Positions 23,785-35,404 of a stretch of DNA of 64,000 bases are shown here, piece by piece. The position numbers and the translations under genes were made by a program. Positions within the stretch are counted from its first letter, which is position 1. The number at the start of each line of letters is the position of its first letter. The stretch covers positions 223,559,528-223,623,527 of the forward strand of contig NC_092876.1 in the NCBI RefSeq assembly GCF_028372415.1. The letters run 5' to 3'. The notes under the pieces are model-generated. The model was not told the origin of the DNA. It did not search any database and saw nothing but the letters and a program-made list of their open reading frames with translations. This DNA is from Notamacropus eugenii. Its lineage: Eukaryota; Chordata; Mammalia; Diprotodontia; Macropodidae.

Positions 23785-24324
23785 AGATCTTAACAAATAG
23801 AACTAGAAAGGACCTTGGCAATTTTCTATTCCATTGTCTTATTTGACAGCTAAAGAATCTGAGACCCTGAGAGGCAGAGTTTCGAGTGGGGCTACCAGGC
23901 TACTGCCTAAATGCCAATATCTTCAAGGACACAATTTCTCTTCCCCTGCCACATTGCACTTTCTATCCCAAGACCCCCTATTTCCTCCCCACCCCAGTTT
24001 AGCTGGCCCCCCCAGTAATCTCCTTTGCCTAGCCATCTGGGCTGCCACCACCCTTCCCTGCCAAGCATCTGTAGCTATTACATCCCTCTCCATCCACTTC
24101 CCAAGGCTGGTACCTCCCCTTGGGGCAGCATGTTATGACTTTTCCTACCCCCAATCCCTTTCTTGCAATGAATTTCCTAGCCTTGGAATCTGAAGCACAC
24201 AGCACTCCAAAGCTTAGTGACAATTAAATGAGGCTCTATAATTCCTTGTTCCTGACTGCCCACCTCTGCTGCTCCACTCACCCCCAGCTTTTCTCCATTT
24301 CACTATTCTCCTCTTTGTTCTAAT
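23785..24324. other. MIR-like start then GC-richer unassigned block
   Basis: 23,785-23,880 carries the old phrase 'actagaaaggaccttggcaa' and 'aatctgagaccctgagagg', seen beside MIR-type repeats. The following 450 bases are C-rich and GC-rich relative to the window and hold a 119-codon plus-strand frame (23,834-24,193). That frame starts inside the repeat-like segment and has a proline/leucine/serine composition expected from C-rich DNA, so I do not call it a gene. Confidence 0.4.
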
Positions 24325-24545
24325 CTGATGCAGCCGATAGAGAATTAGCCTTTACGTCAGATAAACACTGATGTATACTGACTGTGTAACCCTGGGCATA
24401 AGTGACCATGGAAACCTCTTAGTGTCCCCAGGGCAATTCTTTGGGACTAAATTGCAGCGAACATGAAGATCTTTCTTCATTGGTAGGAGGAGTTTTCTTA
24501 TGGGGAATTCCTTACTTCAATGAAGTCACAGAGTCAGTCCCATCT
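24325..24545 (+). repeat. MIR-type marsupial SINE, long-3' subfamily
   Basis: Head and B-box-like part ('cagccgatagagaattagcc', 'ctgactgtgtaaccctgggc') followed by a specific 3' body: 'agggcaattctttgggacta', 'ggtaggaggagttttctta', 'tcaatgaagtcacagagtca'. A related copy is at 62,765-62,960. Confidence 0.75.
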
Positions 24546-24589
24546 CATTCTCTTTGGAATCTTCTTCTGTTGAGGAAAACTGCTGAATT

Positions 24590-24722
24590 TAGTCAGAGAA
24601 CTTAAGATAGAGGCCAAACGCTGTTACTTTCCACCTGAGTGATCTTGGGAAATCACTTTACACCTATGGGTCTCAGTTTCCTCTAAAGTTCATCTGAACT
24701 TTTAATCTATGATCTTTTGATT
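24590..24722 (+). repeat. MIR-type SINE fragment
   Basis: 'cctgagtgatcttgggaaat', then 'gggtctcagtttcctctaaa', then 'taatctatgatcttttga'. Confidence 0.7.
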
Positions 24723-24825
24723 TTTAGAGTCCTATCTCTTACATACTTTCTATCCTCTGATGCTCATAGCAACCTAGTTTTCTCCTGAAGACACTACATT
24801 TTTTAGTGCCATATCTAAGTATGAC

Positions 24826-25371
24826 AGGGTAGCCAGGTGGCACAGAGGACAGAGTACTGGGCTTAGAATCAGGAAGACTCATCTTTGTGAGTTCAAATCT
24901 TGCCTCAGATATTTACTAGCTGTCTAGGAGGACCCCTGGAACAGGTTTTTCTTCCAGGCACCCCCATTCTGATTTTTATTTTCCCTCAGAGGACCCTTAG
25001 CTTGAAAAGGCCAAGGTATCCCACTGCATCCTGGGCCATCTCCAGTTGTCCTGATCCATATCTGGCCACTGGACCTAGATGGCTGTGGAGGAGAAAGTGA
25101 GGATGGCAACTCTGCACAGCCCTCGCTTACTCAAATGTAATTCACTTGCGTGTCATGGCATCACCTTCCTGATATCAGGAATACTCTTTGAGAAAGAAGG
25201 ACAAATAGTAGTGACCCCAGGCAAATCACTTGACCCTGTTTGCCTCAGTTTCCTCATCTATAAAATGAGCTGGAGAGGAAATGACAAACCACTCCAGTAT
25301 CCTTGCCAAGAGAACCCCAAATAGGTCACCAAAAGTCAGACATGACTGAAACTACTGAATAACAACAACCA
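24826..25371 (+). repeat. Mar-type SINE split by another SINE
   Basis: First part 24,826-24,923: 'agccaggtggcacagaggac', 'gtgagttcaaatcttgcctc', 'atttactagctgt'. Second part 25,211-25,371: 'gtgaccccaggcaaatcact', 'gtttcctcatctataaaatg', 'accactccagtatccttgcc', 'gtcagacatgactgaaacta', ending in a CAA-rich tail. Joined, these form one full SINE. Confidence 0.92.
24924..25210 (+). repeat. RTE-related SINE nested in the Mar-type SINE
   Basis: 'cactgcatcctgggccatct', 'ccactggacctagatggctg', 'gaggagaaagtgaggatggc', 'gtgtcatggcatcaccttcc', ending 'gagaaagaaggacaaatagt'. It is the sense version of the family seen reversed at 2.7, 36.7 and 48.7 kb. It interrupts the Mar SINE, so it is younger than that copy. 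The short frame that would run across it is not a gene. Confidence 0.88.
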
Positions 25372-25856
25372 CCAAGGATGGGTCCTCCTTCTGCTACTCA
25401 TGATACACGGAACAGACAGGAAGATCAGGCATATCTCCTCTTCCCCACTTCCACTATCAAAACATTCTTCTGCCATAATGACTTAGCAACCACTTCTGAG
25501 GTCACTTTCCCTCATCTCCAAAAAGTTCAATATTTGTCTTACAGCCTTTTGCTACATTTCCATCTTTGCTTTCTTTTTTTTTTTTTTTTTAACACTCCAG
25601 CCTTCAAATCCCTCGTTTTCCTCAACTCCTGGGACCTTTGTCTCCAATCTACATCAAATGCCACAGAAGTGGTACCTAACATTTCCTTGTCCCAACCTTA
25701 GCTTATGTGAATTTGAATTTAGCCCAGGTTCCAGAATTGTCAGGTACAACTCAACTAAGAAGTAATAGGACTTGTCCAAAGCTATGAAGTAACAAAGTTG
25801 GAATGAGCAATCAGGTTCTTCTGGTTCCTAATCCCATGTTCTTTTTCCATACACAG
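25372..25856. other. Pyrimidine-rich non-coding, MIR fragment at end
   Basis: Includes a T-run (25,572-25,590). A reverse MIR-like piece lies at 25,755-25,850 ('ggacttgtccaaagctatga', 'gttggaatgagcaatcagg'). The 107-codon plus-strand frame at 25,378-25,701 starts in SINE flank and crosses the T-run, so it is not supported. Confidence 0.45.
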
Positions 25857-26248
25857 TCTAGAGGAGGGATTCTTAAACAAGGGTCCATACATGGATCTGT
25901 ACACTGATTTTAAGGCCCCCATGAACTTGGATGAGGGAAATAATTACCTCTTTTTTTTTTCATTTCACTAACTTTTGGGTTCCTCTGTAGACATTTTAAA
26001 TTTTTATTTTATTTTTAATTTATGAAACAAAACAAACATTTCTACAATATATTATAATAAAAAAATTTGATTTCACATGAAACTGTAAATGTACAACTTG
26101 CTATTCTTTTCAAATATATGATAATGTTATCATGTAAGTTTCTTTTAGATATTTAAAAATACTATTCTGAGAAGGGATTGAGAGGTTTTACCAGCCTGCC
26201 AAAGAGGTTTATGGCACACTAAAAACAGTAAAGAACCCTTGCTCTAAG
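25857..26248. repeat. hAT-type non-autonomous DNA transposon fossil
   Basis: The left end 'tagaggagggattcttaaac' and the reverse complement of the right end ('cttagagcaagggttcttta') are similar terminal inverted repeats. The body phrase 'gggtccatacatggatctgt' is typical of an old mammalian hAT family. The 8-base target duplication is not clean. Confidence 0.6.
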
Positions 26249-26319
26249 AATTAGTTAATTGCCTTGAATTAAATTAAGGCAAGGATATAGGTTTGCTATT
26301 CTATTAGTTCTCTTAGCTT

Positions 26320-26775
26320 GGCTGAAGAAGGACATTGATAAGTGGAAGAGTGTCTAGAGGAGGACAATAAAGATGGTGAAGCGTCTATGTCATATGAGGA
26401 CCAGTTGAAAGAACTGGGGATATTTAGCTTGGAAAAAAGAAGTCTAGGGGAAGCACATTTGAAGCAAAGATAAGCATTTGAGGGACTGTCACATAAAAGA
26501 GAGATTAGCCTTGTTCTGTTTGGCTCCAGAGGGCAGAACCAGGGACGGTGCAAAGGGGTAATTTCAGTCTTGATGTCAGAAAAAGCTTTCTAACAACTAG
26601 AGCTCTCCAAAAGTAGAATGGGATGATTTTGGAGCTGGTAGGCTCACTTTTATTGGAGATCTTCAAGCATATCTAGATGACCATTTGTTAGACATATGAC
26701 ATTAAAAATTCTTTGGAGCTACTTGTTAGACTAGATGACCTCTGAGGTCTCATACAACTCAAAAAATTACCTGTT
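26320..26775 (+). repeat. L3/CR1 LINE 3' end
   Basis: Classic CR1-clade order: 'catatgaggaccagttgaaa', 'gaactggggatatttagctt', 'agccttgttctgtttggctc', 'cagagggcagaaccaggga', 'ctaacaactagagctctcca', 'gactagatgacctctgaggt'. This encodes the C-terminal end of the CR1 reverse transcriptase protein in decayed form. Confidence 0.88.
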
Positions 26776-27258
26776 TCTGAATATTTTGAAGAAGCTAGAG
26801 ATCTATTCATTTCTTTTTCACTGGAAAGTGTTATGATATTGGGATGGTATTTTTCTAAATTTGATGATATGAAGGAAATAGACAAATTTAATTCAGTCAG
26901 GGACATCTCTTCTCCCCCTTTTCTCCAAAACAACAACAACAGTCTAGGTCTTTAGCTCTGGGGCAGCATGGAGGTAGCTATTATGAATGTCTCTTGGAGA
27001 TAATGGTGACTAGACCACTCTGAAGAAACAGTTCATCTATAATAGGAATCACTGGGAAGCTACTCCTCAGGGGACCCAGACACAGCTGTCAATCACTTCT
27101 AGGCCTGAGCCAGCAAATTCACTTACATAGAAGGCTTTTATCAAAGAGTGGTAGAATCTTAAAGCTGGAAGAAGCCTTAGAGATTTACAAAGTCCAGTGA
27201 AACAGAGATTCATCCTTCCTTCATTCTTCTTTTTTCTCCTTCATTTTACCTCCTCCCC

Positions 27259-27261
<3 letters not shown>
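26776..27261. other. Non-coding, MIR-like fragment near end
   Basis: No gene. 27,150-27,200 carries a 'gtggtagaatcttaaagctg' phrase typical of MIR/L3-associated old repeats. Confidence 0.35.
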
Positions 27262-27328
<67 letters not shown>

Positions 27329-27329
27329 T
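27262..27329. repeat. (CT)n microsatellite
   Basis: A 68-base CT run with one small interruption. The serine/leucine frame across it is its translation. Confidence 0.97.
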
Positions 27330-28274
27330 TCATGCCTTCTTTTGTCTTTCCTTCAGTTATCTTCTCCCATCCTTTGTCCTCCTTGCTCTTTTTATATAAC
27401 TCTATGTAACACTGGGTAATTTAGAATATGGTCAGTTTAAATATTTAATAGAACTCTTTGAGGTATATCAAACAATATAGGAAGAAGTTCCTGGAATTCT
27501 GCTGTGTAATTCCTTCTACATTTGAGGACTGAAGTAGAAGTCATTTCACATTAGATTCAGTTTTAAGACAAGTTGATAAAATAATGATAAAATGTTTCTT
27601 TGAAGAAGAGGTTATTGTGGGTATACGCATGTGTACGTATTTGAGAAGACAGTGAGTCAAAGAAATAGTAAAAGCAAAATTTTGGTTTTCAGTTTGAGGG
27701 AATAGAATTTTGGCTCCTTGGTATTTTTGCTTTGGGACAAGCATTCCTGGGATAATTTTTGTAACCCTAAAAATTTGATAACCTGTATCAAGCTCCAGGA
27801 AAATCCTACTGTGATAACTCAGAGATGACCCTATCTACAAGGACTCTTGGTCAAAGCAGAACAAAATCTGGAGGGGCCTATCTACCCATGTCTCAAGGTT
27901 TTCAGGATCGTCAAATGTTGTGGCCCAACGTTAGGCTGTGTGTCTTAGAGTAATCATCACCAGAGTGACCTCAGGGTGATGAAGTTTTTCAAGAACAGTA
28001 ATTCTCAAAGATTAAGTTGGTTTTCTGAAGGCTGGAAGTAAGGCTATATTTATATTATTCAACTCAATTTATTAAAACACGAAAAAGATAGTTAACTGCC
28101 AATGGCAGCTCTCCAATGTGACTAGTTCTGTCAATGAACTGTTTTTTTTTTTTTTTAAGAGAAAGAGTAATCATATTGAAACAAGTTCCTTTCACAGAAG
28201 GAAAGCAAGCCCTATTGTATTTAACCTGGAAAAAAATGTCACCTATTCTACGAATTAACAAGACATCATGACTT
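27330..28274. other. Non-coding, no gene seen
   Basis: No recognised element. A T-run lies at 28,142-28,157. The block at about 27,790-28,040 has balanced composition and no repeat I recognise. Confidence 0.35.
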
Positions 28275-28492
28275 GTTTACATATCACTTTCAGGTTTACA
28301 AATCATTTTACTCATAATAAACCTGTAAGGTAAGTAACCCATATATTATTATCTTTCTTTTGCTTAAGAGAAAACTTGGCATCATAGAAGTGAAGTGACT
28401 TGCCCAGAGTCATAGAGCTAATCAATATCAAATGTAGGATTCAAACCCAGGTCTTCTGAGTAAAAAGTCTTGTGGTCTTTCCTCAATGCCAT
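28275..28492 (-). repeat. MIR-type SINE
   Basis: Reverse orientation: 'cataataaacctgtaaggta', 'gaagtgaagtgacttgccca', 'gagtcatagagctaatcaat', 'ggattcaaacccaggtcttc'. Confidence 0.85.
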
Positions 28493-29514
28493 TTTTCAAA
28501 AGTGCATTTCAGAGGTTGTTGCCAGCAATTTGTTACCTATTAAAACAGTTTATAAACAAATAGATTCTCAGGACAACCTATAAATCCATATTAAATACAT
28601 AATAATAAATTATTGCATTATAGTGATAACAGTATAGTACCTAAGCAACAATAAAATAATGTCCCTGCAGAATTCCAATCTGATATTACAGAAATACATT
28701 CCTCTTTGCCTAGAGTCAGCTTTCTTCAGTGGGATATGGGATTTTCTAAGTCCCAAGGTATGAATGATATCTCCTGTAACCCAAAAGTGATGTTCTAGAA
28801 ATGAGAAAAAAGAGAATTTAGAGTGAGAATTGGATTGAGTGCCAGGGAACAAATTTCCAGGGATTTGTAGGTAAGGACCTAGAAGGGGACATAATTTAAA
28901 AAAAATTTTTTTTTTAATTTTAGACGAATATTTGAACTTAAACACATAAGAAAAGAAAAAAGAAACATAAACTTGAAAATTAAAATTGAATATAAAATAA
29001 GAAGAAAATGTCACGTGCACAGCAGAACATAGGAAAGGAATCAGAATATATAACAATAACTTATTTCAATTAAGCCTGTATATTAAATACTGTGTGATAT
29101 GTTGAAAGCTGTCCATCTTTTCTTTGCTTCCTTGTAGGTTTTTTGTTCTCTGCTGTACACTTTTTACTTTGTTATTTTTCCCCCTTTCCTCCCCTTGACT
29201 TTCCACCCCAAGGTTACAATTAAGCATGGATATATTTATATATCCATGACTGTATATATGTGTGTGTACATATGTATATGTACTGATATATACTGACATA
29301 CTCCTGTACATATATAAACATACAAATATATGTATATAGATGGATAGATAGATACGTACATATGTAAACATATACTTTCCCTAAGAGGTTTTATGCCTAC
29401 TTTTATTTTCATGTTTTTATGTTTATGTTTTTTCCTATCTCTCCTAATTCCTCTACTTTACTTCTACTTACTAGCTTGCTCTCTTATTACTTAATCTACC
29501 CCCACTCCAGAAAT

Positions 29515-29720
29515 CTTTCCCTTATCCCCCATTCCCCTAAATCTAAATATTCTTTTGTACACCCCTTTGACCTATTCCATCCCCCTTCCCTCTACATCTC
29601 CCTTCCTTATCCTCCCATTCCTCTAAATTTAAAGATCCTTCTATATCCCCCTTTTAACCTATTTCCTCACCCTCCCCTCTAAAGATCCCTCCTTTATCTT
29701 CTCCCCCTTTCCTATCCCCT
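29515..29720. repeat. Diverged CT-rich internal tandem repeat
   Basis: Phrases 'attcccctaaatctaaatat' (29,531) and 'attcctctaaatttaaagat' (29,617) recur about 86 bases apart, with a third partial unit at about 29,675. It forms part of the 3' region of the older LINE-1-lineage element. Confidence 0.5.
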
Positions 29721-31504
29721 TAGAGTTTTATTTCTTTCTAAATTTAGAAGACTTTAATACTCTTCTAGATGTATATGTAGTTTCCCCTTTTCAACCAATT
29801 CCCAATAAAAGTAGGTTTCCAGAACACACAATCTCCCTTCCCCATCTAATTCTTCTATAAAGTTCTTCCTCTTGCACCTCATTTGTATAAGATAGTTACT
29901 CTTTTAACTGTTATTGAATGGTTTTACTTTTTGAAGTCATATTATACTCAGATCTACCCCAGTCTTTCTTATAAGATACCTAATTACTAGTTACAATCTT
30001 AGACATAGGTTTTACATTTTCCATACATAAAAGTTAAACATTCTATCCTTATTTAGTCCCTTTTAATTGGTCATTGGTATGTACCTTATATTTCTTGTGT
30101 GTCAAATCTTCTATTCAGTTCAGAGTTGTTTTTTGTTTTAAGAATCCTGGAAGTCTGACAGTTAATCAAATGTCCATTTTTCCATTCAGAATTATTCTTA
30201 GCTTTGCTGGGTACAATATTTTCGGCTAACGTCCCAGTACTTTTGCTCTTCTATATATAATGTTCCAAGACCTGTGATATTTTAGTGTCACCAACACTAT
30301 GTTTTCTGTCATTCTAACTGTGGTACCATATGTAAAAATTTTTTTCTTGTTACTGTAATATTTTGTCCTTGATGTGGGGGTTTCAGAATTTAACTATAAT
30401 ATCCCTGTGAGTTTTCCTTTTGGGATCTCCTTCAGGTGGGGATCAGTGTATTTTTTCTGTTTCTACTCTCCCCTCTTGTTCTAATACTTTAGGACAATTT
30501 TCTTTAATTTTTTTTTTGTATTTTTCATATTATTGTAACAAGCTTCTTTTTTTATCAGAATTTTCAGGTAGTCCAATTATTCTTATATTTTCTTCTTGAT
30601 CTGCTCTGTAAATCTGTTTTTCTTTTTTTTAGGGGGCGGAGCAAGCTTCTATGCTGTCTTCTTCAGTTCTTTTTTTTGTTTTTTATTATATAATTTATTT
30701 TCAGTTTTCAACATTCATTTCCACCAGATTTTGAATTCCAAATTTTCTCCCCTCCAGGACAGCATGTACCCCAATGACCCCTTCCCCCAATCTGCCGTCC
30801 TTTCTATCACTCACCCTGCTCCCATCCCTCCCTTCTCTTTTTCCTGTAGGACAAGATAGATTTCTATACCCCATTGCCTGTACATCTTATCTCCTGGTTG
30901 CATGCAAAAACAAGTTTTAGCATTCATTGTTAAAGCTTTGAGTTCCACATTCTCTTCCTTCCTCTCTCCCAACCCACCCTAACTGAGAAAGCAAGCAATT
31001 CAATATAGGTCATACGTGAGTAACCATGCAAAACATTTCCATAACAGTCATGTTGCAAAAGATTCACAGACATTTCCCTCTATCCTGTCCTCCATGTATT
31101 CCATTCTCTCCCTTGATCCCACAACAGTGTTTACTTCTGATTATCCCTTCCCTTAATCTGTCATCACTTTAATTATCCTCTCTCTCCTATCCCCTTCCTC
31201 TATGCCTTCTTCCAGGGTAAGATAGATTTCCATACCCAACTGAGTGTGTATTATTTTCTCCTGAAGCCAAATATGATGACAGTAAGACTCACTTATTCCC
31301 TCTTACCTGCCCCCTCTTCCCCTCCATTGTAGAGGCTCTTTCTTGCGTCGTTTATGTGAGATGTTTTACTATATTCTACCTCTCCCTTTCTCTTTCTCCT
31401 AGTACATTCCTCTCAACACTTAATTTTATTTTTTAAGTATCCTCCCTTCATATTCATCTCACCCTATGATCTCTCTCACCTTTCTCTCTCTTTCTCACAC
31501 ACTT

Positions 31505-31736
31505 TCTCTCTCTCCCTCTCTCTATATAAATATATATGTATATACACATACATAAATACATATACATACATGCAATACACATATATACCTAAATACATAT
31601 GGATACATATATGTACACAAATATACATACATATATAATATACACATACATATATACACATGCACACATACACATATACACACTAACACACACATAGATA
31701 GATAGACAGACAGACAGATAGATAGACAGATATTCC
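31505..31736. repeat. Compound microsatellite (TC)n, (TA/CA)n, (GATA/GACA)n
   Basis: CT runs give way to TA/CA-rich repeats and then 'gatagatagacagacagaca' units. It lies in the non-coding part downstream of ORF1 of the nested element. The tyrosine/cysteine-rich minus-strand frames here are repeat translations. Confidence 0.92.
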
Positions 31737-31828
31737 TTCTAACTACCCTAATATTGAGAAAGGTTTCATGAGTTACAAATATCATCTTTCCATGTTGGAA
31801 TATAAATAATTCAAATTTAATGAGTCCT

Positions 31829-32900
31829 TTATGGCTTCTCTTTCCTGTTTACCTCTTCATGTTTCTCTTGATTCTTGTATTTGAAAGTCAAATTTTCTAT
31901 TCCACTCTGATCTTTCAACAAGAATGCTTGGAAGTCCTCTATTTCTTTGAAAATCCATTTCCCCCCCTGAAGTATTATGCTCAGTTTTTCTGGGTAGGTG
32001 ATTCTTGGTTTTAATCCTACCTCTTCTGACCTCTGAAATATTACATTCCAAGCCCTTCGATCCCTTACTGGAGAAACTGCTAAATCCTGTGTTATCTGAC
32101 TGTGTTTCCACAATACTTGAATTGCTTTTTTCTGGCTGCTTGTGAATTTGGAATTTGCTCTGGAATTTGGCTACAATATTCCTAGGAGTTTTCCTTTTGG
32201 GATTTCTTTCAGGGGGTGATCAGTGAATTCTTTCCATTTCTATTTTACCCTCAGGTTCTAGAATATCAGGGCAGTTTTCCTTGATAATTTCTTGAAAGAT
32301 GATGTTCTCAGCTCTTTTTTTGATAATGATTTTCAGATAGACCAATAATTTTTAACTATCCCTCTTGGATCTATTTTCCAGGTCAGTGGTTTTTTCAATG
32401 AGATATTTTACATTGTATTCTATTTTTTTCTTTCATTGGTTTTGTTTTATAATTTCTTGATTGCTCATAAAGTCATTAGCTTCCATTTGCTCCATTCTAA
32501 TTTTTAAGGAATTATTTTCTCCAGTGACCTCTTTTTGGACCTCCTTTTTCATTTGGCCAATTCTGCTTTTTAAGGTATTCTTCTCCTCATTGGCTTTTTG
32601 GACATCTTTTGCCATTTGAGTTAGTCTATTTTTAAAGATGTTATTTTCTTCGGCATTTTTGGGGTCTCTGTTAGCAAAACTGTTGAATCAGTTTTCATGA
32701 TTTTCTTGCATTGCTCTCATTTCTCTTCCCAGTTTTTTCTCTACTTCCCTTACTTGATTTTTAAAGCCCTTTTTGAGCTCTTCCTTGGCATGAGACCAAT
32801 TCATATTTTTCTTGGAGGCTTTGGATATAGGATCCTTGACCTTGCTGTCTTCCTCTTGTTGTGTGCTTTGATCTTCTTCATTCCCAAGATCGTAAGAAAA
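31829..32900 (-). pseudogene. LINE-1 ORF1 remnant (RNA-binding chaperone protein)
   Basis: ORF1p is the nucleic-acid-binding protein of LINE-1. The minus-strand frame at 32,433-32,615 gives a charged coiled-coil segment with heptad-like repeats (…KSRIGQMKKEVQKEV…). The frame at 31,829-32,113 gives the C-terminal domain with 'RRAWNVIFQRSEEVGLKPRI' followed by 'TYPEKLSIILQGGKWIF'. This parallels the conserved 'RRDW…IF…PRISYPAKLS' block of mammalian ORF1p. Between them, decayed frames encode an 'ERIH…PPERNPKRKLL' stretch, the RRM/CTD link. Stops and frameshifts show it is inactive. The start codon is not determinable. Confidence 0.88.
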
Positions 32901-33786
32901 TACCTTTTCACCAAGAAAGTAACCTTTTGTAGTCTTATTTTTTCTTGTTTGATCATTTTCCCAGCCAATTACTTGACTTCTGAGCTCTTCATTAAGTGGA
33001 AGGTGTATTGCCCCAAGTTCCAGGGGTTTTTGAAGCTGTTTTCAGAGATATCTCTAGAAGCCTGTAAATTCTTAGTTCCTCCAAAGTGGTATAATGAAAG
33101 AAGAGGTGTTCACTCCTCTCCTAACCTGTGCTCTAGTCTGTGAGCAACCACAAGCACTCTTTTCTGTCCTGGAACTGTGAGTAGAATTCGCTCTCCACAG
33201 CCTCCACCAACTCTGCCATGCTAATGCTCCTCCTCATCCCAGGAAAGTCACCCAGGATTGCAACCCATGGCAATCAGTTGGTCAATTCCCCCACCATCTT
33301 TAGGCAGAGTGTTCCAGAAGCAGCTGCAGTTGTGGCAGTGGCTGCTGTCACCCTGGGGCTGGAGGCTGGACCATGTTCCTCTCTCATCCTGGTAAGAGAG
33401 CTTTCCCACTGACCTTTGAATCTGTCTTTGGAGTTTGTGGGTCGAGAAGTCTAGAAACTGTTGTGGCTGTTCGTGATTCAGTGTCCTGAGGCCTACTCCA
33501 ATTCCATCTATGCTGGTGTGACCCAAGCTGGGGTGCTCTCTGCTCCAAGCTTGGTGCAACAGACCCTTCCTGTTGACCTTCCAAATTGTCTTGGGCAGGA
33601 AATCTGTTTCACTCTGCCATTGTATGGCTTCTGCTTCTCTAGAATTTGTTTAGAGTCATTTTTACAGGTATTTTTGAGAAGTTTGGGGGGAGAGCTCAAG
33701 CAAGTTCCTGTTTTTATTCTGCCATCTTGACTCTACCCCCATCTGTTGTTCTTCCTATGAGATGTTTCACATTCTCTTCTATTTTT

Positions 33787-33795
<9 letters not shown>

Positions 33796-33822
<27 letters not shown>
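33796..33822. repeat. (TA)n microsatellite
   Basis: A pure TA run inside the ORF1 part of the older element. Confidence 0.95.
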
Positions 33823-33823
<1 letters not shown>

Positions 33824-34830
33824 AATTTCTTCATCTCTTATAACTTGCTGACTTACCCTTGTCCATTTCTGATTTACAAGCAGTCATTTTATTCCCTAAG
33901 ATTCTAGATATCATTTTCTAACTGGTTGATTTTTCTTCTCATAATCTTGTTTTTCTTATATTATTCCTATTTTTCATTTTAATTTTTCCTCAATCTCTCT
34001 CATTTGATTTTTAAAGCCTTTTTCAAGTTCTTCAATGAATTTTTTTTGGACAGGTGATCATTTGACATTACTCTTTTGGGTACAAGAGTGTTTCTTTGCT
34101 TCAGTATCCTCCTCTGAAGATGAACCACAGTTTTCTCTATTCCCATAGTTGCTCTCTATGGTAAATGCTTTCTCCTTTGCTTGCGCTTTTTTTTTTTTTA
34201 ATAATTTAGCTTTTATAATCACTTCTAGTAGGTGAGTAACTCTGGCCTCTGATCCTTTTCAGTTCTCCCCTCTGACCTTGAACTCAAACCAAGACCTTGA
34301 GCCTCCTATAAGTGCCCAAAGTCAGTGGTAGTCCCACCCCATTTCTTCTGCACTAGCCAGGCATGTGCTGGTTTCTTCCTGCCCTCCTCCACTCTTCACA
34401 GCACAGCTGGGACTGGCATTCCTTGTCAGCAGAGGTTCCCTAGATCTTCTCTAGATCAGATGTCCAGCTCCCCATCACTGTCCCAGGGGTAAAAGTTCCT
34501 GTGACCATGGCTGAGGCAACCTCCCAATCCAGCTAACCCCCAGGACTTATTGCTTGTTGTTTGAGCAGCTTGCAGCTGGTTGTTAAAGCTGTACCCTAGC
34601 CTGGAGGTGTTTACTCTTCACTGGAAGGAAATCTCCTCCTGGGATTTTTCTTCAGGTCTTCTCTGATGTCCCAAGAGGAATCCTGTTCTGCCCACACTCT
34701 TATTTTGTTTTCACAACTCTATGTTCACCCAGATGCTCTATTTTATCTCTTTTGTCTGAAATCTTTTTTGTCTAAAATCATTAAAGTTTAAAATTTTCTG
34801 ACCTACTCCACCATCTTCCCAGAATCCTCT

Positions 34831-35207
<377 letters not shown>

Positions 35208-35404
35208 GAGATCTTGTGAAAATAAAACTAAGTTACCTATAGGAGATAAATGGTAGGGATTTTTACAAAATGTACTGAGTAAGGTTCATTTATGCTTCAG
35301 AGAAAACAAAAACTCATACTCAGGACTTCCTGAGCATTGAGTCACAGAAGCTGGTAGGGGAAGCTTCTGGGATGACAAAAAGTCAGATAGTAATCCTTCC
35401 TGAT

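Larger units (their letters stand above)
30625..33740 (-). mobile_element. Nested, apparently full-length half-L1-like element with target duplication
   Basis: The 5' end on the minus strand starts at 33,740 as 'gggggtagagtcaagatggc', a LINE-1-like start. A 5' UTR (about 32,900-33,740) is followed by ORF1 remnants (31,829 to about 32,900), a CT/TA/GATA simple-repeat zone and a purine-rich 3' region ending in a T-run at 30,623-30,630. It is flanked by a 13-base duplication with one mismatch: atctgtttttctt at 30,612-30,624 and atctgttgttctt at 33,741-33,753. No ORF2 is visible, which fits HAL1-type organisation. It lies inside the older element's ORF1. Confidence 0.82.
28890..34830 (-). mobile_element. 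Older half-L1-like LINE-1 element hosting a second one
   Basis: On the minus strand the element begins near 34,830 (the start region reads as 'gggaagatggtggagtaggt'), passes a GC-richer 5' UTR (34,190-34,700) and an ORF1 coiled-coil region (about 33,760-34,050). It is then interrupted at 30,625-33,740 and continues with decayed ORF1 C-terminal sequence (30,050-30,610). After this comes a purine-rich (minus-strand) 3' region of 1.1 kb and a T-run at 28,893-28,916, the copied A-tail. I see no endonuclease or reverse-transcriptase segment, as in HAL1 (half-L1) elements. Heavily mutated. Both ends are approximate. Confidence 0.7.

Noticed and set aside
23834-24193. 119-codon plus-strand frame in GC-rich DNA
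   Set aside because: Starts in a MIR-like segment, composition follows C-rich DNA, no recognised domain or splice context. Kept only as an unassigned block.
28610-29056. 148-codon minus-strand frame
   Set aside because: Crosses the 3' end and tail region of the LINE-1-lineage element into flanking DNA. Phe/Lys/Ser-rich, no motif.
32697-33143. 148-codon plus-strand hydrophobic frame
   Set aside because: Antisense to ORF1 and the 5' UTR of the nested half-L1 element. The hydrophobicity reflects complement of charged coiled-coil codons.
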